Assembly (NCBI GenBank): GCA_964460795.1
Contig: CAYWRU010000018.1
Coordinates: 1-50,643, forward strand
From: CAZOOM01 sp964460795
GTDB taxonomy: Bacteria; Omnitrophota; Omnitrophia; Omnitrophales; Aquincolibacteriaceae
DNA: 50,643 nucleotides
Direction: 5' to 3'
The position numbers were made by a program, and so were the translations under genes. The notes under the pieces were generated by a model. The model ran no database searches. It was not told the origin of the DNA and was given only the letters and a program-made list of their open reading frames with translations. Positions 37,286 through 46,439 of the stretch are shown here, piece by piece (within the stretch, counting starts at the first letter, position 1; the number at the start of each line of letters is the position of its first letter).

Positions 37286-38392
37286 TTATTTTCTAAAAAT
37301 ATTTGTCAACCAGTGAAACGCCTGCAAATTTGACAGATCATTATAAACAACAAATGCCATTAATACCATGAGGAGCACAAATCCTACCTGCGCTGCCCGG
37401 TCCTGGAACTGAAGACTGACTTTCTTTCTCCGCACCGCTTCAATAAGAAGAAAAAACAAATGTCCGCCGTCCAGCGCTGGAATGGGAAGCAGATTAATGA
37501 CAGCAAGCGAAACACTGAGATTCGCCGTCAGCTGAACCAAATACCGCCAACCCAGCCGCGCAGCGTCGCCTGTTACCGCCACAATTCCCACCGGACCGGT
37601 CATGGCCTTGAGCGACATCTTTCCAATGCAAAGATAAAAAATAGATCGATAGGTTAGATCTGCCAAATGGAGAACCGTTTTTACAGCTTCTTTGAAGGCT
37701 GGGACCACTGCGTAGCGTTCATAAAAAGCAGCCTCCGGTGAGGGCTTGATTCCAAGGCGCTTCACAGAAACTTCTTTTCCGAAAGGATCCTGAATTTTTT
37801 CTTCTTTAAATGCCACATCCAGTTCCAGAATTTCCTCGGACCGTTCAAAAGTCAGGTGGATCGGGTGGTCCGAGCCCGCGGCATTGAAACGCCGGGTCAT
37901 TTCTTCAAAGGTTTTGACCGGAACGCCGTTTACGGCAACCACTCTGTCTTTTTTCATCAAACCGCTGGTTTCTGCAGGATATCCGGAAACAAAGTCACCA
38001 ATGACCGTTCCCGCCACCGGACGCCCGGCCACAAAAAGAAGAAAGAAAAGTGCGACCGCAAGAACGTAATTCATGACCACTCCCGCGCACACAACGGCAA
38101 TTCGCGCCGGAAGCCGGGCCGCGAGATAATCCCCGGGCTGAGGCCCCTTGTCCGAATCGACTTCACTAATCGTTTCGCCCGCAGGCTTCACGTAGCCGCC
38201 AATGGGAAAAAGAGAAATGACATACTCGGTCTCTTTTCCCTTCTTACGCAGGATCTCCGGGCCAAATCCAATGGAAAATTTTTCCACTTTGATTCGAAAG
38301 AACCGGCACGCCAGAAAATGACCGTATTCATGAATGACAATTAAAAGGCCGAGCACCACTAAAGTTGGAATCATGGAAAAGAGAAAGTTCAT
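37286..38392 (-). CDS. rseP: RseP-family site-2 metalloprotease
   Basis: 368 residues from the ATG at 38392, which overlaps the dxr stop as ATGA; a longer reading to 38422 lies inside dxr. The zinc motif HEYGH (H21, E22, H25) sits in the first membrane helix. A PDZ domain follows at about 115-200 (GFVSGYPAETSGLMKKDRVVAVNGVPV), and the third-ligand motif NLLPIPALDGGHLFF is near the C-terminus. The family cuts membrane-bound substrates such as anti-sigma factors or signal peptide remnants, so the membrane protein encoded at 30280-30690 is a conceivable substrate. Confidence 0.95.
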   Translation of the reverse strand: MNFLFSMIPTLVVLGLLIVIHEYGHFLACRFFRIKVEKFSIGFGPEILRKKGKETEYVISLFPIGGYVKPAGETISEVDSDKGPQPGDYLAARLPARIAVVCAGVVMNYVLAVALFFLLFVAGRPVAGTVIGDFVSGYPAETSGLMKKDRVVAVNGVPVKTFEEMTRRFNAAGSDHPIHLTFERSEEILELDVAFKEEKIQDPFGKEVSVKRLGIKPSPEAAFYERYAVVPAFKEAVKTVLHLADLTYRSIFYLCIGKMSLKAMTGPVGIVAVTGDAARLGWRYLVQLTANLSVSLAVINLLPIPALDGGHLFFLLIEAVRRKKVSLQFQDRAAQVGFVLLMVLMAFVVYNDLSNLQAFHWLTNIFRK

Positions 38393-39531
38393 AGAAGAGT
38401 CCTTGCTTGATCGCGCGCCCATAAATCAGAGATCAGAAAATCAAGGAGCGCTGGTTTGGCAATCACCCGGTGGCGATGCATGGTTTTTTCAATGATTTTA
38501 GGAATGGATGAGAAAACAATTTTTCCTGCCAGGAATGCCTCCACTGCAATTTCATTGGCCGCATTCAGCACCGCCGGCAGCGTTCCGCCTTTTTGGCTCG
38601 CCTCGTATCCGAGTCCGAGACAGGGAAAACGATGGAGTTCTGGCTTTTCAAAATGAAGACTATGGATTTCCGTCAGATTCAAAGTCGGCAGATGATTATT
38701 CAACCGATTTGGATAACTAAGCGCGTATTGAATCGGAAGCCGCATGTCTGTGATTCCCATATTAGCCAAATGCGTTCCGTCCACAAATTCCACGAGCGCA
38801 TGGATAATCGCTTCGCGGTGGATCAAAACTTCGATTCGTCGGGAGTCCATGCGAAAAAGATTGGCGGCTTCAATCACTTCAAGGCCCTTATTCATCATGG
38901 TGGCAGAATCAATCGTAATTTTCGCTCCCATTTTCCAACGCGGATGTTTCAGCGCCTGAGCCGGCGTGATCGAACGAAGCGAATGGCGAGTCCCGTGAAA
39001 AGGTCCGCCTGAAGAGGTCAAAATTAATTTTCGGATGAATTCTTTCGGCTGGCCCTCCAAACACTGCCAAAGCCCAGAGTGTTCGCTGTCAATGGGAAGG
39101 ATTTTAACTCCTAAGCGTTCGGCTTCACTCATGAGTAATCCGCCGGCCATCACAAGCGGCTCTTTATTGGCAATGGCGAGATCCTTTTTCGCATAAAGGG
39201 CTTTAAAGAGAGGTTTGAGTCCCACGGCTCCCACCAGCGCGGCCACCACTTTATCGACAGAACCAAGGGTACTGATTTCATCCAATCCATCTTCACCCGT
39301 CAGGACGCGGATACGAAGAGGTCTAAGCAGGCGCTCAAGCTCTAGCGCTCCTTCCGATTCAAAAAGACAAACCGCCTCCGGACGAAATTCCTTGGCCTGG
39401 GCTAGGAGAAGTTTAACATTCCTTCGCGCGGCAAGTCCTCGGATCCGAAACTTGGACGGATGAGTACGGACTATGTGCAGAGTATTAACGCCGATAGAAC
39501 CTGTGGATCCGAGAAGCGAAAGATTGATCAT
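38389..39531 (-). CDS. dxr: 1-deoxy-D-xylulose 5-phosphate reductoisomerase
   Basis: 380 residues. The NADPH motif LLGSTGSIGVNTLHIV opens the protein. Catalytic-domain motifs follow: IANKEPLVMAGGL, LPIDSEHSGLWQCL, LTSSGGPF and HPRWKMGAKITIDSATMMNKGLEVIEA, with the C-terminal helical domain. The enzyme makes 2-C-methyl-D-erythritol 4-phosphate, the committed step of the MEP isoprenoid pathway, which feeds the undecaprenyl synthase encoded just upstream. It lies 8 nt after cdsA and overlaps rseP. Confidence 0.97.
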   Translation of the reverse strand: MINLSLLGSTGSIGVNTLHIVRTHPSKFRIRGLAARRNVKLLLAQAKEFRPEAVCLFESEGALELERLLRPLRIRVLTGEDGLDEISTLGSVDKVVAALVGAVGLKPLFKALYAKKDLAIANKEPLVMAGGLLMSEAERLGVKILPIDSEHSGLWQCLEGQPKEFIRKLILTSSGGPFHGTRHSLRSITPAQALKHPRWKMGAKITIDSATMMNKGLEVIEAANLFRMDSRRIEVLIHREAIIHALVEFVDGTHLANMGITDMRLPIQYALSYPNRLNNHLPTLNLTEIHSLHFEKPELHRFPCLGLGYEASQKGGTLPAVLNAANEIAVEAFLAGKIVFSSIPKIIEKTMHRHRVIAKPALLDFLISDLWARDQARTLL

Positions 39532-39539
39532 GAAATCAA

Positions 39540-40349
39540 TTAAGCGCCATGAAGCGGCGCGGCTTGAAGAAAGATAACCATATAGTAATAAACCAGCGGA
39601 TACGTTAAGAGCAAACTATCAAGCACGTCGAGAACGCCGCCGAGTCCCGGAATAGTTCCGGAGTCCTTAATACCGACTTCCCGCTTCATCACACTCTCGG
39701 CAAGATCCCCAACCTGGGAAAGAATCCCGACGGATACGCCCAAAATCAGACGATGAAAAAAAGAGACATGAGGGAGATAAATCCCTGAGAGGATGGAAAG
39801 AATCACCGTCGTGGCGAGTCCTCCAACCGCGCCTTCCACGGATTTATTCGGGCTGATGGATTCGGCAAGTTTCCGTTTTCCATATTTAGATCCGATAAAA
39901 TACGCACCGGCATCACCGCCCTTGGCCAGCAAAGCGGTAAAAAATACCCACTCAGCTCCATGAATCACATAACGCATCTTGATAACGTGGGAAAAAAACC
40001 AGACCACATAAATCAGGCCAAAGATCATGAGCGAGGTGCTCAAAATCGCTTGAGCTTGGCGGTCGCGTTGAAAAGAAACCATGAGTCCCAAAACACAGGC
40101 CAGGATAAGCACAAAGGGATCCAATCCCCAGTAAGTCGCCAAAGGCAGAAGGAGCGCGAGCCCAAAAGCAAGAGGACGCATCACCCGAACGCTTTTTTTC
40201 TCACACATCCCAAGAAATTCTGCAAATCCAATTCCACAAAAAACTTCCACCGTGGCAAGGAAAAGCCATTTGGGAGCAAAGAATATGATGGAGACGGAGA
40301 TCGATACTAAAACAAATGAGACCGAGAGTCTTCGGGCTAAATTCGTCAT
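39540..40349 (-). CDS. cdsA: Phosphatidate cytidylyltransferase
   Basis: 269 residues from the ATG at 40349, which overlaps the uppS stop as ATGA; the frame is open further upstream but inside uppS. About eight membrane helices. The CdsA region is clear: KGGDAGAYFIGSKYGKRKLAESISPNKSVEGAVGGL, then LAESVMKREVGIKDSGTIPGLGGVLDVLDSLL, which holds the family signature with its metal-binding Asp residues. It makes CDP-diacylglycerol for phospholipids. Order uppS-cdsA-dxr-rseP is the usual bacterial one. Confidence 0.95.
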   Translation of the reverse strand: MTNLARRLSVSFVLVSISVSIIFFAPKWLFLATVEVFCGIGFAEFLGMCEKKSVRVMRPLAFGLALLLPLATYWGLDPFVLILACVLGLMVSFQRDRQAQAILSTSLMIFGLIYVVWFFSHVIKMRYVIHGAEWVFFTALLAKGGDAGAYFIGSKYGKRKLAESISPNKSVEGAVGGLATTVILSILSGIYLPHVSFFHRLILGVSVGILSQVGDLAESVMKREVGIKDSGTIPGLGGVLDVLDSLLLTYPLVYYYMVIFLQAAPLHGA

Positions 40350-41080
40350 GACGAAACCCCTTGCGTCAAACCAAACCGGCGCTCCCGCTTTTGAAAATCG
40401 CGAACCGCCTTTGCGAATTCCTCTTCGGTAAAATCCGGCCACAAGACATCCGTCACATAGAGTTCAGCGTAGGAAATCTGCCACAAGAGAAAATTACTGA
40501 TACGCATCTCTCCGCTGGTGCGAATTAAGAGGTCCGGATCCGGCAGCGAATGGGTGTATAAATGCTGAGAAACAGTCTCTTCACTGATAGTCTGAGGATC
40601 CAGTTTTCCGGCCTGAACTTCTTCGGAGATCTTCTGACAGGCATGGACAATCTCCTGGCGGGAAGAATAGCTGATGGCAAACGTCACCACGAGCCCGGTG
40701 TTTTTTTTAGTCTGCTCCATGTTTCGAAGGATTTTTTTTGCGATTTCTTCAGGAAGATCCGCTAAATTCCCAATAAAATTGAAGACGATATTATTATCGA
40801 GAAATTTTTTAAGTTTGAGATCCAGATAATTGGAAAGAAGCGCCATCAAAAATTGGACTTCAGGCTCGGGCCGGTTCCAGTTTTCCTTTGAAAAAGCATA
40901 GAGGGTAAGATATTTGACGCCGTAATCCGAGACCCATTCCAGAAGATGCTCGACCCGATTTACGCCTTCCTGATGACCTTGAATGCGGGCGAGACTTCGC
41001 TGCTTGGCCCAGCGTCCGTTTCCATCCATAATAATAGCCACATGGCGCGGAAGGTTTTTCGGTTCAACTTTAAGCGGCAT
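40346..41080 (-). CDS. uppS: Undecaprenyl diphosphate synthase
   Basis: 244 residues from the ATG at 41080, which has GGAG about 7 nt upstream. Cis-prenyltransferase motifs: HVAIIMDGNGRWAKQR (catalytic Asp), GHQEGVNRVEHLL, TLYAFSKENWNRPEPEVQFLM, and at the C-terminus LIRTSGEMRISNFLLWQISYAELYVTDVLWPDF. It makes the C55 lipid carrier for peptidoglycan and O-antigen, and is therefore functionally linked to the flippase and ligase at 1094-4203. Confidence 0.97.
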   Translation of the reverse strand: MPLKVEPKNLPRHVAIIMDGNGRWAKQRSLARIQGHQEGVNRVEHLLEWVSDYGVKYLTLYAFSKENWNRPEPEVQFLMALLSNYLDLKLKKFLDNNIVFNFIGNLADLPEEIAKKILRNMEQTKKNTGLVVTFAISYSSRQEIVHACQKISEEVQAGKLDPQTISEETVSQHLYTHSLPDPDLLIRTSGEMRISNFLLWQISYAELYVTDVLWPDFTEEEFAKAVRDFQKRERRFGLTQGVSS

Positions 41081-41106
41081 CACTAAGCTCCGCAAAGCAT
41101 GCTGGG

Positions 41107-42381
41107 TTAGACAAAGATCGTCTGGGACCGGTCGCCGCCCACCGAGACGATTCGAATCGGGGTTTCGAGCAAAGTCTCCAGGCGTTTGAGATATCGCTTG
41201 GCGTTTCCAGGGAGATCTTTTATTTTTCGGACCGACGTAATGTCCTCGGACCAGCCGGGCATGGTTTCATACACAGGCTTGACCTTGGCAAATTCATCGG
41301 TGGATGTCGGATATTCTGCAACGATTTTATTTCCCAAGCGATAATGTGTTGCGATTTTGATTTCTTTAAGTCCTGAAAGAACATCCAATTTCATGACTGC
41401 CAGTTCATCAAGCCCATTGATCCGGACGGCATGCCGGGTAATGACCGCATCAAACCATCCGCAGCGCCGGGGCCGTCCGGTCGTTGATCCGTATTCATTT
41501 CCCTGCTTCTGGATTTGTTCCATAAGTTTAGGAGGAAACTGTGTAGGGAAAGGGCCTTCACCCACCCGGGTCGTGTAGGCTTTCACAACTCCGATGACAC
41601 AATCAATCAAAGTCGGACTCACTCCTGAACCCGTGATAGCGCCGCCCACCGTAGCATTCGAGGAGGTCACAAAAGGATAGGTCCCGTGATCCACATCGAG
41701 CATGGTTCCCTGCGCACCTTCAAATAAAATATGTTTTTTCTTGCGGGCCGCTTCGTAAAGATAAACCGAAGTGTTGATGGAAAAATCCAGCAACGGCTTA
41801 CGAATTTTTAAAAGCCCATTGAAGATCTCATTAAACGAAATGCCCGGATGCTTATAGATTTTTCTAAGCGCTTCATTTTTCTCATTCAAGACAGCCGTGA
41901 GGCGTTCGCGTAAAGATTCTACGGTTTTCAGATCTGCAACCCGGATACCGAGCCTCGCCACTTTATCCGCGTAGCAAGGTCCAATACCACGTTTCGTGGT
42001 CCCAATTTTTCCTTTTTCGTGAATGTTTTCTTCGCGGAGGTGATCCATCAGGCGGTGATACGGAAGGAGCAAATGCGTGGCATCAGAAATAAAAAGACGT
42101 CCGCGCACTTTAATGCCTTTTTTCTCAAGCATTTTGACTTCTTCAAAGAAAGCATACGGATCCAGCACCACGCCGTTTCCAATAATACAGACTTTGCCGG
42201 AATGAAGAATCCCGGAGGGAATCAGATGAAGGATAAAAGTCTCAGCGCCGATTTTTACCGTGTGGCCGGCATTATTGCCGCCCTGATAGCGGACAATGAC
42301 ATCGCTTTTTTCAGCAAGGATATCAATGACCTTCCCCTTGCCTTCATCGCCCCAATGCGCACCAATGATGATGTTGTTCAT
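41107..42381 (-). CDS. purA: Adenylosuccinate synthase
   Basis: 424 residues, normal length. GTP/IMP motifs: GAHWGDEGKGKVIDILAE, YQGGNNAGHT, GTTKRGIGPCYADKVARLGIRV, FEGAQGTMLDVDHGTYPFVTSSN and STTGRPRRCGWFDAV. It joins IMP and aspartate in AMP synthesis. Its ATG overlaps the serA stop as ATGA. It is not a usual member of a uppS-cdsA cluster. Confidence 0.98.
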   Translation of the reverse strand: MNNIIIGAHWGDEGKGKVIDILAEKSDVIVRYQGGNNAGHTVKIGAETFILHLIPSGILHSGKVCIIGNGVVLDPYAFFEEVKMLEKKGIKVRGRLFISDATHLLLPYHRLMDHLREENIHEKGKIGTTKRGIGPCYADKVARLGIRVADLKTVESLRERLTAVLNEKNEALRKIYKHPGISFNEIFNGLLKIRKPLLDFSINTSVYLYEAARKKKHILFEGAQGTMLDVDHGTYPFVTSSNATVGGAITGSGVSPTLIDCVIGVVKAYTTRVGEGPFPTQFPPKLMEQIQKQGNEYGSTTGRPRRCGWFDAVITRHAVRINGLDELAVMKLDVLSGLKEIKIATHYRLGNKIVAEYPTSTDEFAKVKPVYETMPGWSEDITSVRKIKDLPGNAKRYLKRLETLLETPIRIVSVGGDRSQTIFV

Positions 42382-44027
42382 AATTGAACCGCTTTGGCGT
42401 CCAAAATAGGCGAGAATTTTTTGATTTCAGCCAGCACGCTTGCGGGAATTTCGCTGTCTGTATTAATCACCGTCATGGCCAGGTTCTTGGCGCCTTTTTT
42501 GATTCGGCCAAGCGACATCTCAGCAATATTGATCTTGTTATCACCCAAAATTTTCCCGAGAGTCCCCACCACGCCCGGCATATCTTCATTTTGGATAAAA
42601 AGTGCCATGCCGCTCGGTTCCATTTCCACAAAAAATTCATTGATGCGCACAATGCGCGGATACTGTTCGCCGAAGAGCGCGCCAAGAATTGAATTCACAT
42701 TTTTTCCATCTTTGACTTCGATTTCGATGTAATTCGTAAAATCTTCTTTTTGCGTACTCAAAACTTCGTTGACCGTCATGCCGCGCTCTTTAGCCAAAGC
42801 CGGCGCGTTCACAAAATTCACGGTGGCTCCGCACATCGGTGTCAGAAGTCCTTTGACCAGCGCCAAGGTAAGGGCTTTTAAATTGTAGCGGGCAAGTTCT
42901 CCGCCGTAGCGGACGGTCACAAGCTGAATGCCGCCGGAAAAAAGCTGGGCATAGAGTTTCCCGATTTTTTCCGCAAGATTGATCCACGGCTTTAAGACAC
43001 GAAGGGTTTCAGGATCCAGATTCGGAAGATTGACTGCATTTTTAATGGCGCGTTCATGCAAGGCATCAATCACTTGCTTCACCACATCAATGGCCACATT
43101 CTCCTGCGCTTCGACCGTCGCAGCTCCCAAATGCGGAGTCACTATCACCTGAGGAAATTTAAGAAGCGGATGATCAGCCGGAGGCGGCTCCTGTTCAAAC
43201 ACATCGAGCGCCACACCGCCGACTTTTCCTGACTGAACGGCCTCTGCAAGCGCAGCTTCTTCAATAATACCGCCGCGTGCACAGTTCACGATCTTGACAC
43301 CGGTTTTGCAAAGCTGAAGGGTTTCTTTATTCAGAATGTATTTAGTTTCCGGAGTAAGAGGCGTATGAACCGTGATGAAATCCGCCTCAGCAAGAAGCGC
43401 CTTCAGATTCATATATTCCACGGGATAATCTTTGACACTGTCCGCAGTTACAAAGGGATCAAAAATTACAACGCGCATATTAAATGCTGCAGCGCGTTTA
43501 CTGACCTCGCGTCCGATACGTCCAAATCCGATCACACCTAAAGTTTTTCCGTTCAGTTCCGCGCCTTGAAACTTAGTGCGCTTCCATTCCCCCTGCTTCA
43601 TCGAGGCGTAAGCCTGCGGAATATTTCGAGCAAGTGCCATCAGCATGGAAAACGTGTGTTCCGCCGTGGAAATCGTATTGCCTTCCGGAGTATTCATCAC
43701 AATGATGCCGCGAGCCGTTGCGGTTTCAAGATGAACATTATCCACACCCACTCCGGCACGGCCGATCACGCGCAGCTTGCCCGCGCTCTCAAGAATATCC
43801 TTGGTCAGCTTGGTGCCGCTGCGGATGATGATGGCATCATAGTCCCCGATGACTTTTTTTAGCTCCTCGGGTTTTAGATCCGCCTTCTCATCCACTTGAA
43901 AAGACGACTCTTTTCGAAGCTCATCCATCCCCGCCTTACCCAGCGGATCGCTGACAAGAATCTTCATGAGTTTCTTTGGGGTTTGACTGGCTTGAGTGTT
44001 TTTTTCCATAACGGTTGGCTCGCTCAT
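42378..44027 (-). CDS. serA: D-3-phosphoglycerate dehydrogenase
   Basis: 549 residues, the long form. The start has GAGGAG 6 nt upstream. Domains: substrate/NAD-binding 2-hydroxyacid dehydrogenase (IGRAGVGVDNVHL, the NAD motif GVIGFGRIGREVSKRAA, catalytic Arg in NCARGGIIEE and His in TPHLGAATVEAQ), then an ASB intervening domain (about 330-465) and a C-terminal ACT domain (MALFIQNEDMPGVVGTLGKILGDNKINIAEM). It starts serine synthesis, and ACT domains of this type commonly sense serine. The first 20 residues before MKILVSDPLG are extra relative to the family. Confidence 0.97.
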   Translation of the reverse strand: MSEPTVMEKNTQASQTPKKLMKILVSDPLGKAGMDELRKESSFQVDEKADLKPEELKKVIGDYDAIIIRSGTKLTKDILESAGKLRVIGRAGVGVDNVHLETATARGIIVMNTPEGNTISTAEHTFSMLMALARNIPQAYASMKQGEWKRTKFQGAELNGKTLGVIGFGRIGREVSKRAAAFNMRVVIFDPFVTADSVKDYPVEYMNLKALLAEADFITVHTPLTPETKYILNKETLQLCKTGVKIVNCARGGIIEEAALAEAVQSGKVGGVALDVFEQEPPPADHPLLKFPQVIVTPHLGAATVEAQENVAIDVVKQVIDALHERAIKNAVNLPNLDPETLRVLKPWINLAEKIGKLYAQLFSGGIQLVTVRYGGELARYNLKALTLALVKGLLTPMCGATVNFVNAPALAKERGMTVNEVLSTQKEDFTNYIEIEVKDGKNVNSILGALFGEQYPRIVRINEFFVEMEPSGMALFIQNEDMPGVVGTLGKILGDNKINIAEMSLGRIKKGAKNLAMTVINTDSEIPASVLAEIKKFSPILDAKAVQL

Positions 44028-44047
44028 AAGCGGCTCCTCAGAATAAG

Positions 44048-44653
44048 TTAAGGCTTGGCTTTGATTTCTCCCCGCGAAGTGATGACATGATCCACGATGC
44101 CGTAAGCCTTGGCTTCATCAGCATTCATAAAAAAATCGCGGTCCGTATCTTTGACCACTTTTTCGAACGGCTGGCTTGTATGCTTTTCTATTAAATGATT
44201 CAGCTGTTCCTTCATTTTAACAATTTCCTGGGCCTGGATCTGGATATCCGATGCGGTTCCCTGGGCTCCTCCCCATGGCTGATGGATCATGATCCGGGCA
44301 TTCGGCAAGGAGAAGCGCTTCCCTTTTGTTCCCGCCATAAGCAGCATAGCTCCCATACTGGCAGCCTGCCCGACACAGTAAGTTGCAACATCGCATTTCA
44401 CAAACTGCAGCGTGTCATAAATGGCGAGTCCCGCCGTGACCGATCCGCCCGGAGAATTGACATAGACATTGATGTCTTTATCCGCATCTTCCATTTGAAG
44501 AAACAAAATTTGAGCGATGATGATGTTGGCAATCTGATCATCAATCGGAGTGCCGATGAAAACAATGCGGTCTTTCATGAGACGGGAATAAATATCGTAG
44601 GAGCGCTCTCCGCGTCCGGTCTGCTCAACTACAATCGGAACTAAGTAACTCAT
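44048..44653 (-). CDS. clpP: ATP-dependent Clp protease proteolytic subunit
   Basis: 201 residues from the ATG at 44653, with AGGAGGG 5 nt upstream; a longer reading to 44692 runs into a repeat. Catalytic Ser is S99 in GQAASMGAMLL and His is H124 in ARIMIHQPWGG; the Asp lies in KDTDRDFFMNADEA. It forms the barrel that degrades unfolded or tagged proteins with ClpX or ClpA. No clpX gene follows, unlike the usual tig-clpP-clpX order; serA comes next. Confidence 0.97.
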   Translation of the reverse strand: MSYLVPIVVEQTGRGERSYDIYSRLMKDRIVFIGTPIDDQIANIIIAQILFLQMEDADKDINVYVNSPGGSVTAGLAIYDTLQFVKCDVATYCVGQAASMGAMLLMAGTKGKRFSLPNARIMIHQPWGGAQGTASDIQIQAQEIVKMKEQLNHLIEKHTSQPFEKVVKDTDRDFFMNADEAKAYGIVDHVITSRGEIKAKP

Positions 44654-44674
44654 AATTTCCCTCCTTATTAATAT

Positions 44675-44751
44675 CAAATGACAAAGGAACAAATGACAAA
44701 ACGGCCAATAACGATTTTTGTTATTTGGATTTTGTCATTTGTCATTTTAAC
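44675..44751. repeat. Inverted heptad-array element between tig and clpP
   Basis: Left array CAAATGA, CAAAGGAA (one 8-nt slip), CAAATGA, CAAAACG at 44675-44703. The right array TTTGTCA, TTTGTCA, TTTTAAC at 44731-44751 is the same word inverted. The core CCAATAACG...GTTATTTGG is itself an inverted repeat, so the mRNA can form a long hairpin just before the clpP ribosome site. Confidence 0.7.
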
Positions 44752-44754
44752 TTC

Positions 44755-46023
44755 TCACTTAGTTTTGGCGTGGCTTTTAATGTACTGAACCGCTTTTTCA
44801 CTTCGAATTTCTTCCATGAGCCCCAGGCGAGCCTCATTATTTTCCGAATAATATTTCCGAACCAAATCCACATCCTGACGTACTTGTGCAGCTACTTCTG
44901 TGAAGCGGTTCTCAAGATCCGCTTCCGCGGCCACAAGTTCGTGTTCCGTGGCGATCTGATCAAGCAAAAAGGCAAGATGAATCTGACGGCGCGCCTCAGG
45001 CTCCAGGTCTTTACGAAGATCCTTGGTCAGTTCTTCCATTTTATCTTTGGGAAACCCGTGGTTCTCATATTTGCGGAGCGCATCATGACAGAGCCGTTCT
45101 AAGCGGCGGGCAACCAGACCTTCCGGCAAAGTGATTTTATTATTTTTCATGAGCTCATCCAGCAGCGCTTTTTCATAATTCGTTTCTACTTGCCGATCTT
45201 TGGCCACCTTAAGCTCACTCTGAACTTTTTCTTTTAAGGCAGAGAGAGAGGCGTAATCGCCGACACTTTTAGCCAGTTCATCATCGAGCTTGGGAAGGAT
45301 CTCTTCTTTGATTTCACGCAGTTTGACATGAAAAACAGCATCCTTGCCCTGGTATTCTTTGCGCCAGAAATTTTCGGGCAGAGCGACTTTCACATCGCGC
45401 TCTTCACCGGCATTCATGCCCACCAACTGAATTGAAAAACCTTTTAGATATTCCTCTTCCTTAATCTGAAGCCAGTCTTCGGTGCGCTTATCCACCTCCA
45501 CCTCGCCCACCTTGCATACAAAGTCCGCGACTACAAAATCATTCTTGGCCGCGGCTCGCCCTTCAACTGTTTTATATTGAGCCTGGGATTTTTGAATGCG
45601 GCGTAATGATTCTTCGAGATCTTCGGGTTTCACTTCAGACGATTCTTTTTTAACCTGAAGCCCTTCGACTTTGGAGAGTTTGAATTTGGGACGGACTTCC
45701 AGCTGAACACGGTAAGAGAGCTTATCCTCCGCAAAGTCCACTTCATCGACTTCGGGATAACCGAGAACATCCAAGTCTTCCTCTTTCACGGCCTGGCGGT
45801 AGGTGTCCTGGATCAGTTGATTCAGGACATTCTTATGTGCTTCTTCGCGATAATGCATGGCCAAGACATCCCGGGGAGCTTTTCCCGGACGAAACCCCGG
45901 CACTTTGGCTTTGGGTGCGAGGCTGGAATAAAAAGTATCAAATTCCTTTTGAACCACCTTGGGATCTACTTCGATTTTAAGAATTTTTTCGCAGGACTTT
46001 CCGTTTTTAACTTGAACTTTCAA
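44755..46023 (-). CDS. tig: Trigger factor
   Basis: 422 residues starting at TTG, with AGGTG 5 nt upstream. The N-terminal ribosome-binding domain carries the signature VPGFRPGKAPRDVL (family GFRxGKxP). An FKBP-like domain follows at about 150-240 (AAKNDFVVADFVCKVGEVEVDKRTEDW...), then the helical C-terminal chaperone arms. The FKBP part appears shortened or divergent. It folds nascent chains at the ribosome exit. It heads the long operon. Confidence 0.95.
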   Translation of the reverse strand: MKVQVKNGKSCEKILKIEVDPKVVQKEFDTFYSSLAPKAKVPGFRPGKAPRDVLAMHYREEAHKNVLNQLIQDTYRQAVKEEDLDVLGYPEVDEVDFAEDKLSYRVQLEVRPKFKLSKVEGLQVKKESSEVKPEDLEESLRRIQKSQAQYKTVEGRAAAKNDFVVADFVCKVGEVEVDKRTEDWLQIKEEEYLKGFSIQLVGMNAGEERDVKVALPENFWRKEYQGKDAVFHVKLREIKEEILPKLDDELAKSVGDYASLSALKEKVQSELKVAKDRQVETNYEKALLDELMKNNKITLPEGLVARRLERLCHDALRKYENHGFPKDKMEELTKDLRKDLEPEARRQIHLAFLLDQIATEHELVAAEADLENRFTEVAAQVRQDVDLVRKYYSENNEARLGLMEEIRSEKAVQYIKSHAKTK

Positions 46024-46048
46024 AAGAGCACCTGATTTAATCTTGAAT

Positions 46049-46074
46049 GGTTACAAGAAGTTACGAAAGGTTAC
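46049..46074. promoter_or_regulatory. Three GTTAC direct repeats at 10-bp spacing upstream of tig
   Basis: GGTTAC at 46049-46054, AGTTAC at 46059-46064, GGTTAC at 46069-46074. One helical turn apart, 26-51 bp before the tig start, so on one face of the DNA. This could be a binding site for a tandem-repeat-recognising activator, or part of the repeat-rich spacer. Confidence 0.35.
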
Positions 46075-46097
46075 TAAACATTCCAAGAGGTTAAAAT

Positions 46098-46218
46098 GTA
46101 TTCCGTATTCCGTATTCCGCAATCCACATTCAGAATTCAGCGGATTATGTTCGATTTCCCTTTTTCCATCTTTCCCGCTCGTTCACTCCGCATTCTACAT
46201 TCCGAATTCCGCATTGAG
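46098..46218. repeat. Two heptad arrays between tig and tRNA-Gly
   Basis: 46098-46139 is GTATTCC three times, then GCAATCC, ACATTCA, GAATTCA. 46184-46218 is CACTCCG, CATTCTA, CATTCCG, AATTCCG, CATTGAG. Both keep exact 7-nt register. Here the two arrays have the same orientation, and the second ends exactly at the CCA end of the tRNA-Gly gene. Confidence 0.7.
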
Positions 46219-46292
46219 TGGAGCGAGTGGAGGGAATCGAACCCTCGTGACTGCCTTGGCAAGGCAGAGCATTACCACTATGCTACACTCGC
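46219..46292 (-). tRNA. tRNA-Gly (anticodon GCC), CCA encoded
   Basis: 74 nt. Acceptor GCGAGTG pairs with CACTCGC, discriminator T, and CCA is encoded at 46221-46219. The anticodon stem-loop is CTGCC-TTGCCAA-GGCAG, giving GCC for glycine. The T arm contains GGTTCGATTCC. It has its own strong promoter (46320-46348) and is divergent from the tRNA-Lys/tRNA-Leu pair. Confidence 0.97.
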
Positions 46293-46319
46293 TTGATTAA
46301 GGCGGAAAAGCGAAGGGGT

Positions 46320-46348
46320 ATTGTAGGAGAAGGGGTAGGCTTTGTCAA
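46320..46348 (-). promoter_or_regulatory. Strong sigma70-type promoter of tRNA-Gly
   Basis: On the minus strand, TTGACA (46343-46348), exact 17-bp spacer, TACAAT (46320-46325). Transcription should start about 20 nt before the tRNA. It is the closest match to consensus that I see in the window. Confidence 0.8.
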
Positions 46349-46439
46349 TGAACTGCGCTCCTTTGGAAAATCTGGGATCCCCTCATATTTAAAGAAGTTA
46401 TGTTAAATTGCATCTTAGAAGATAAACTTTCATTTCACC

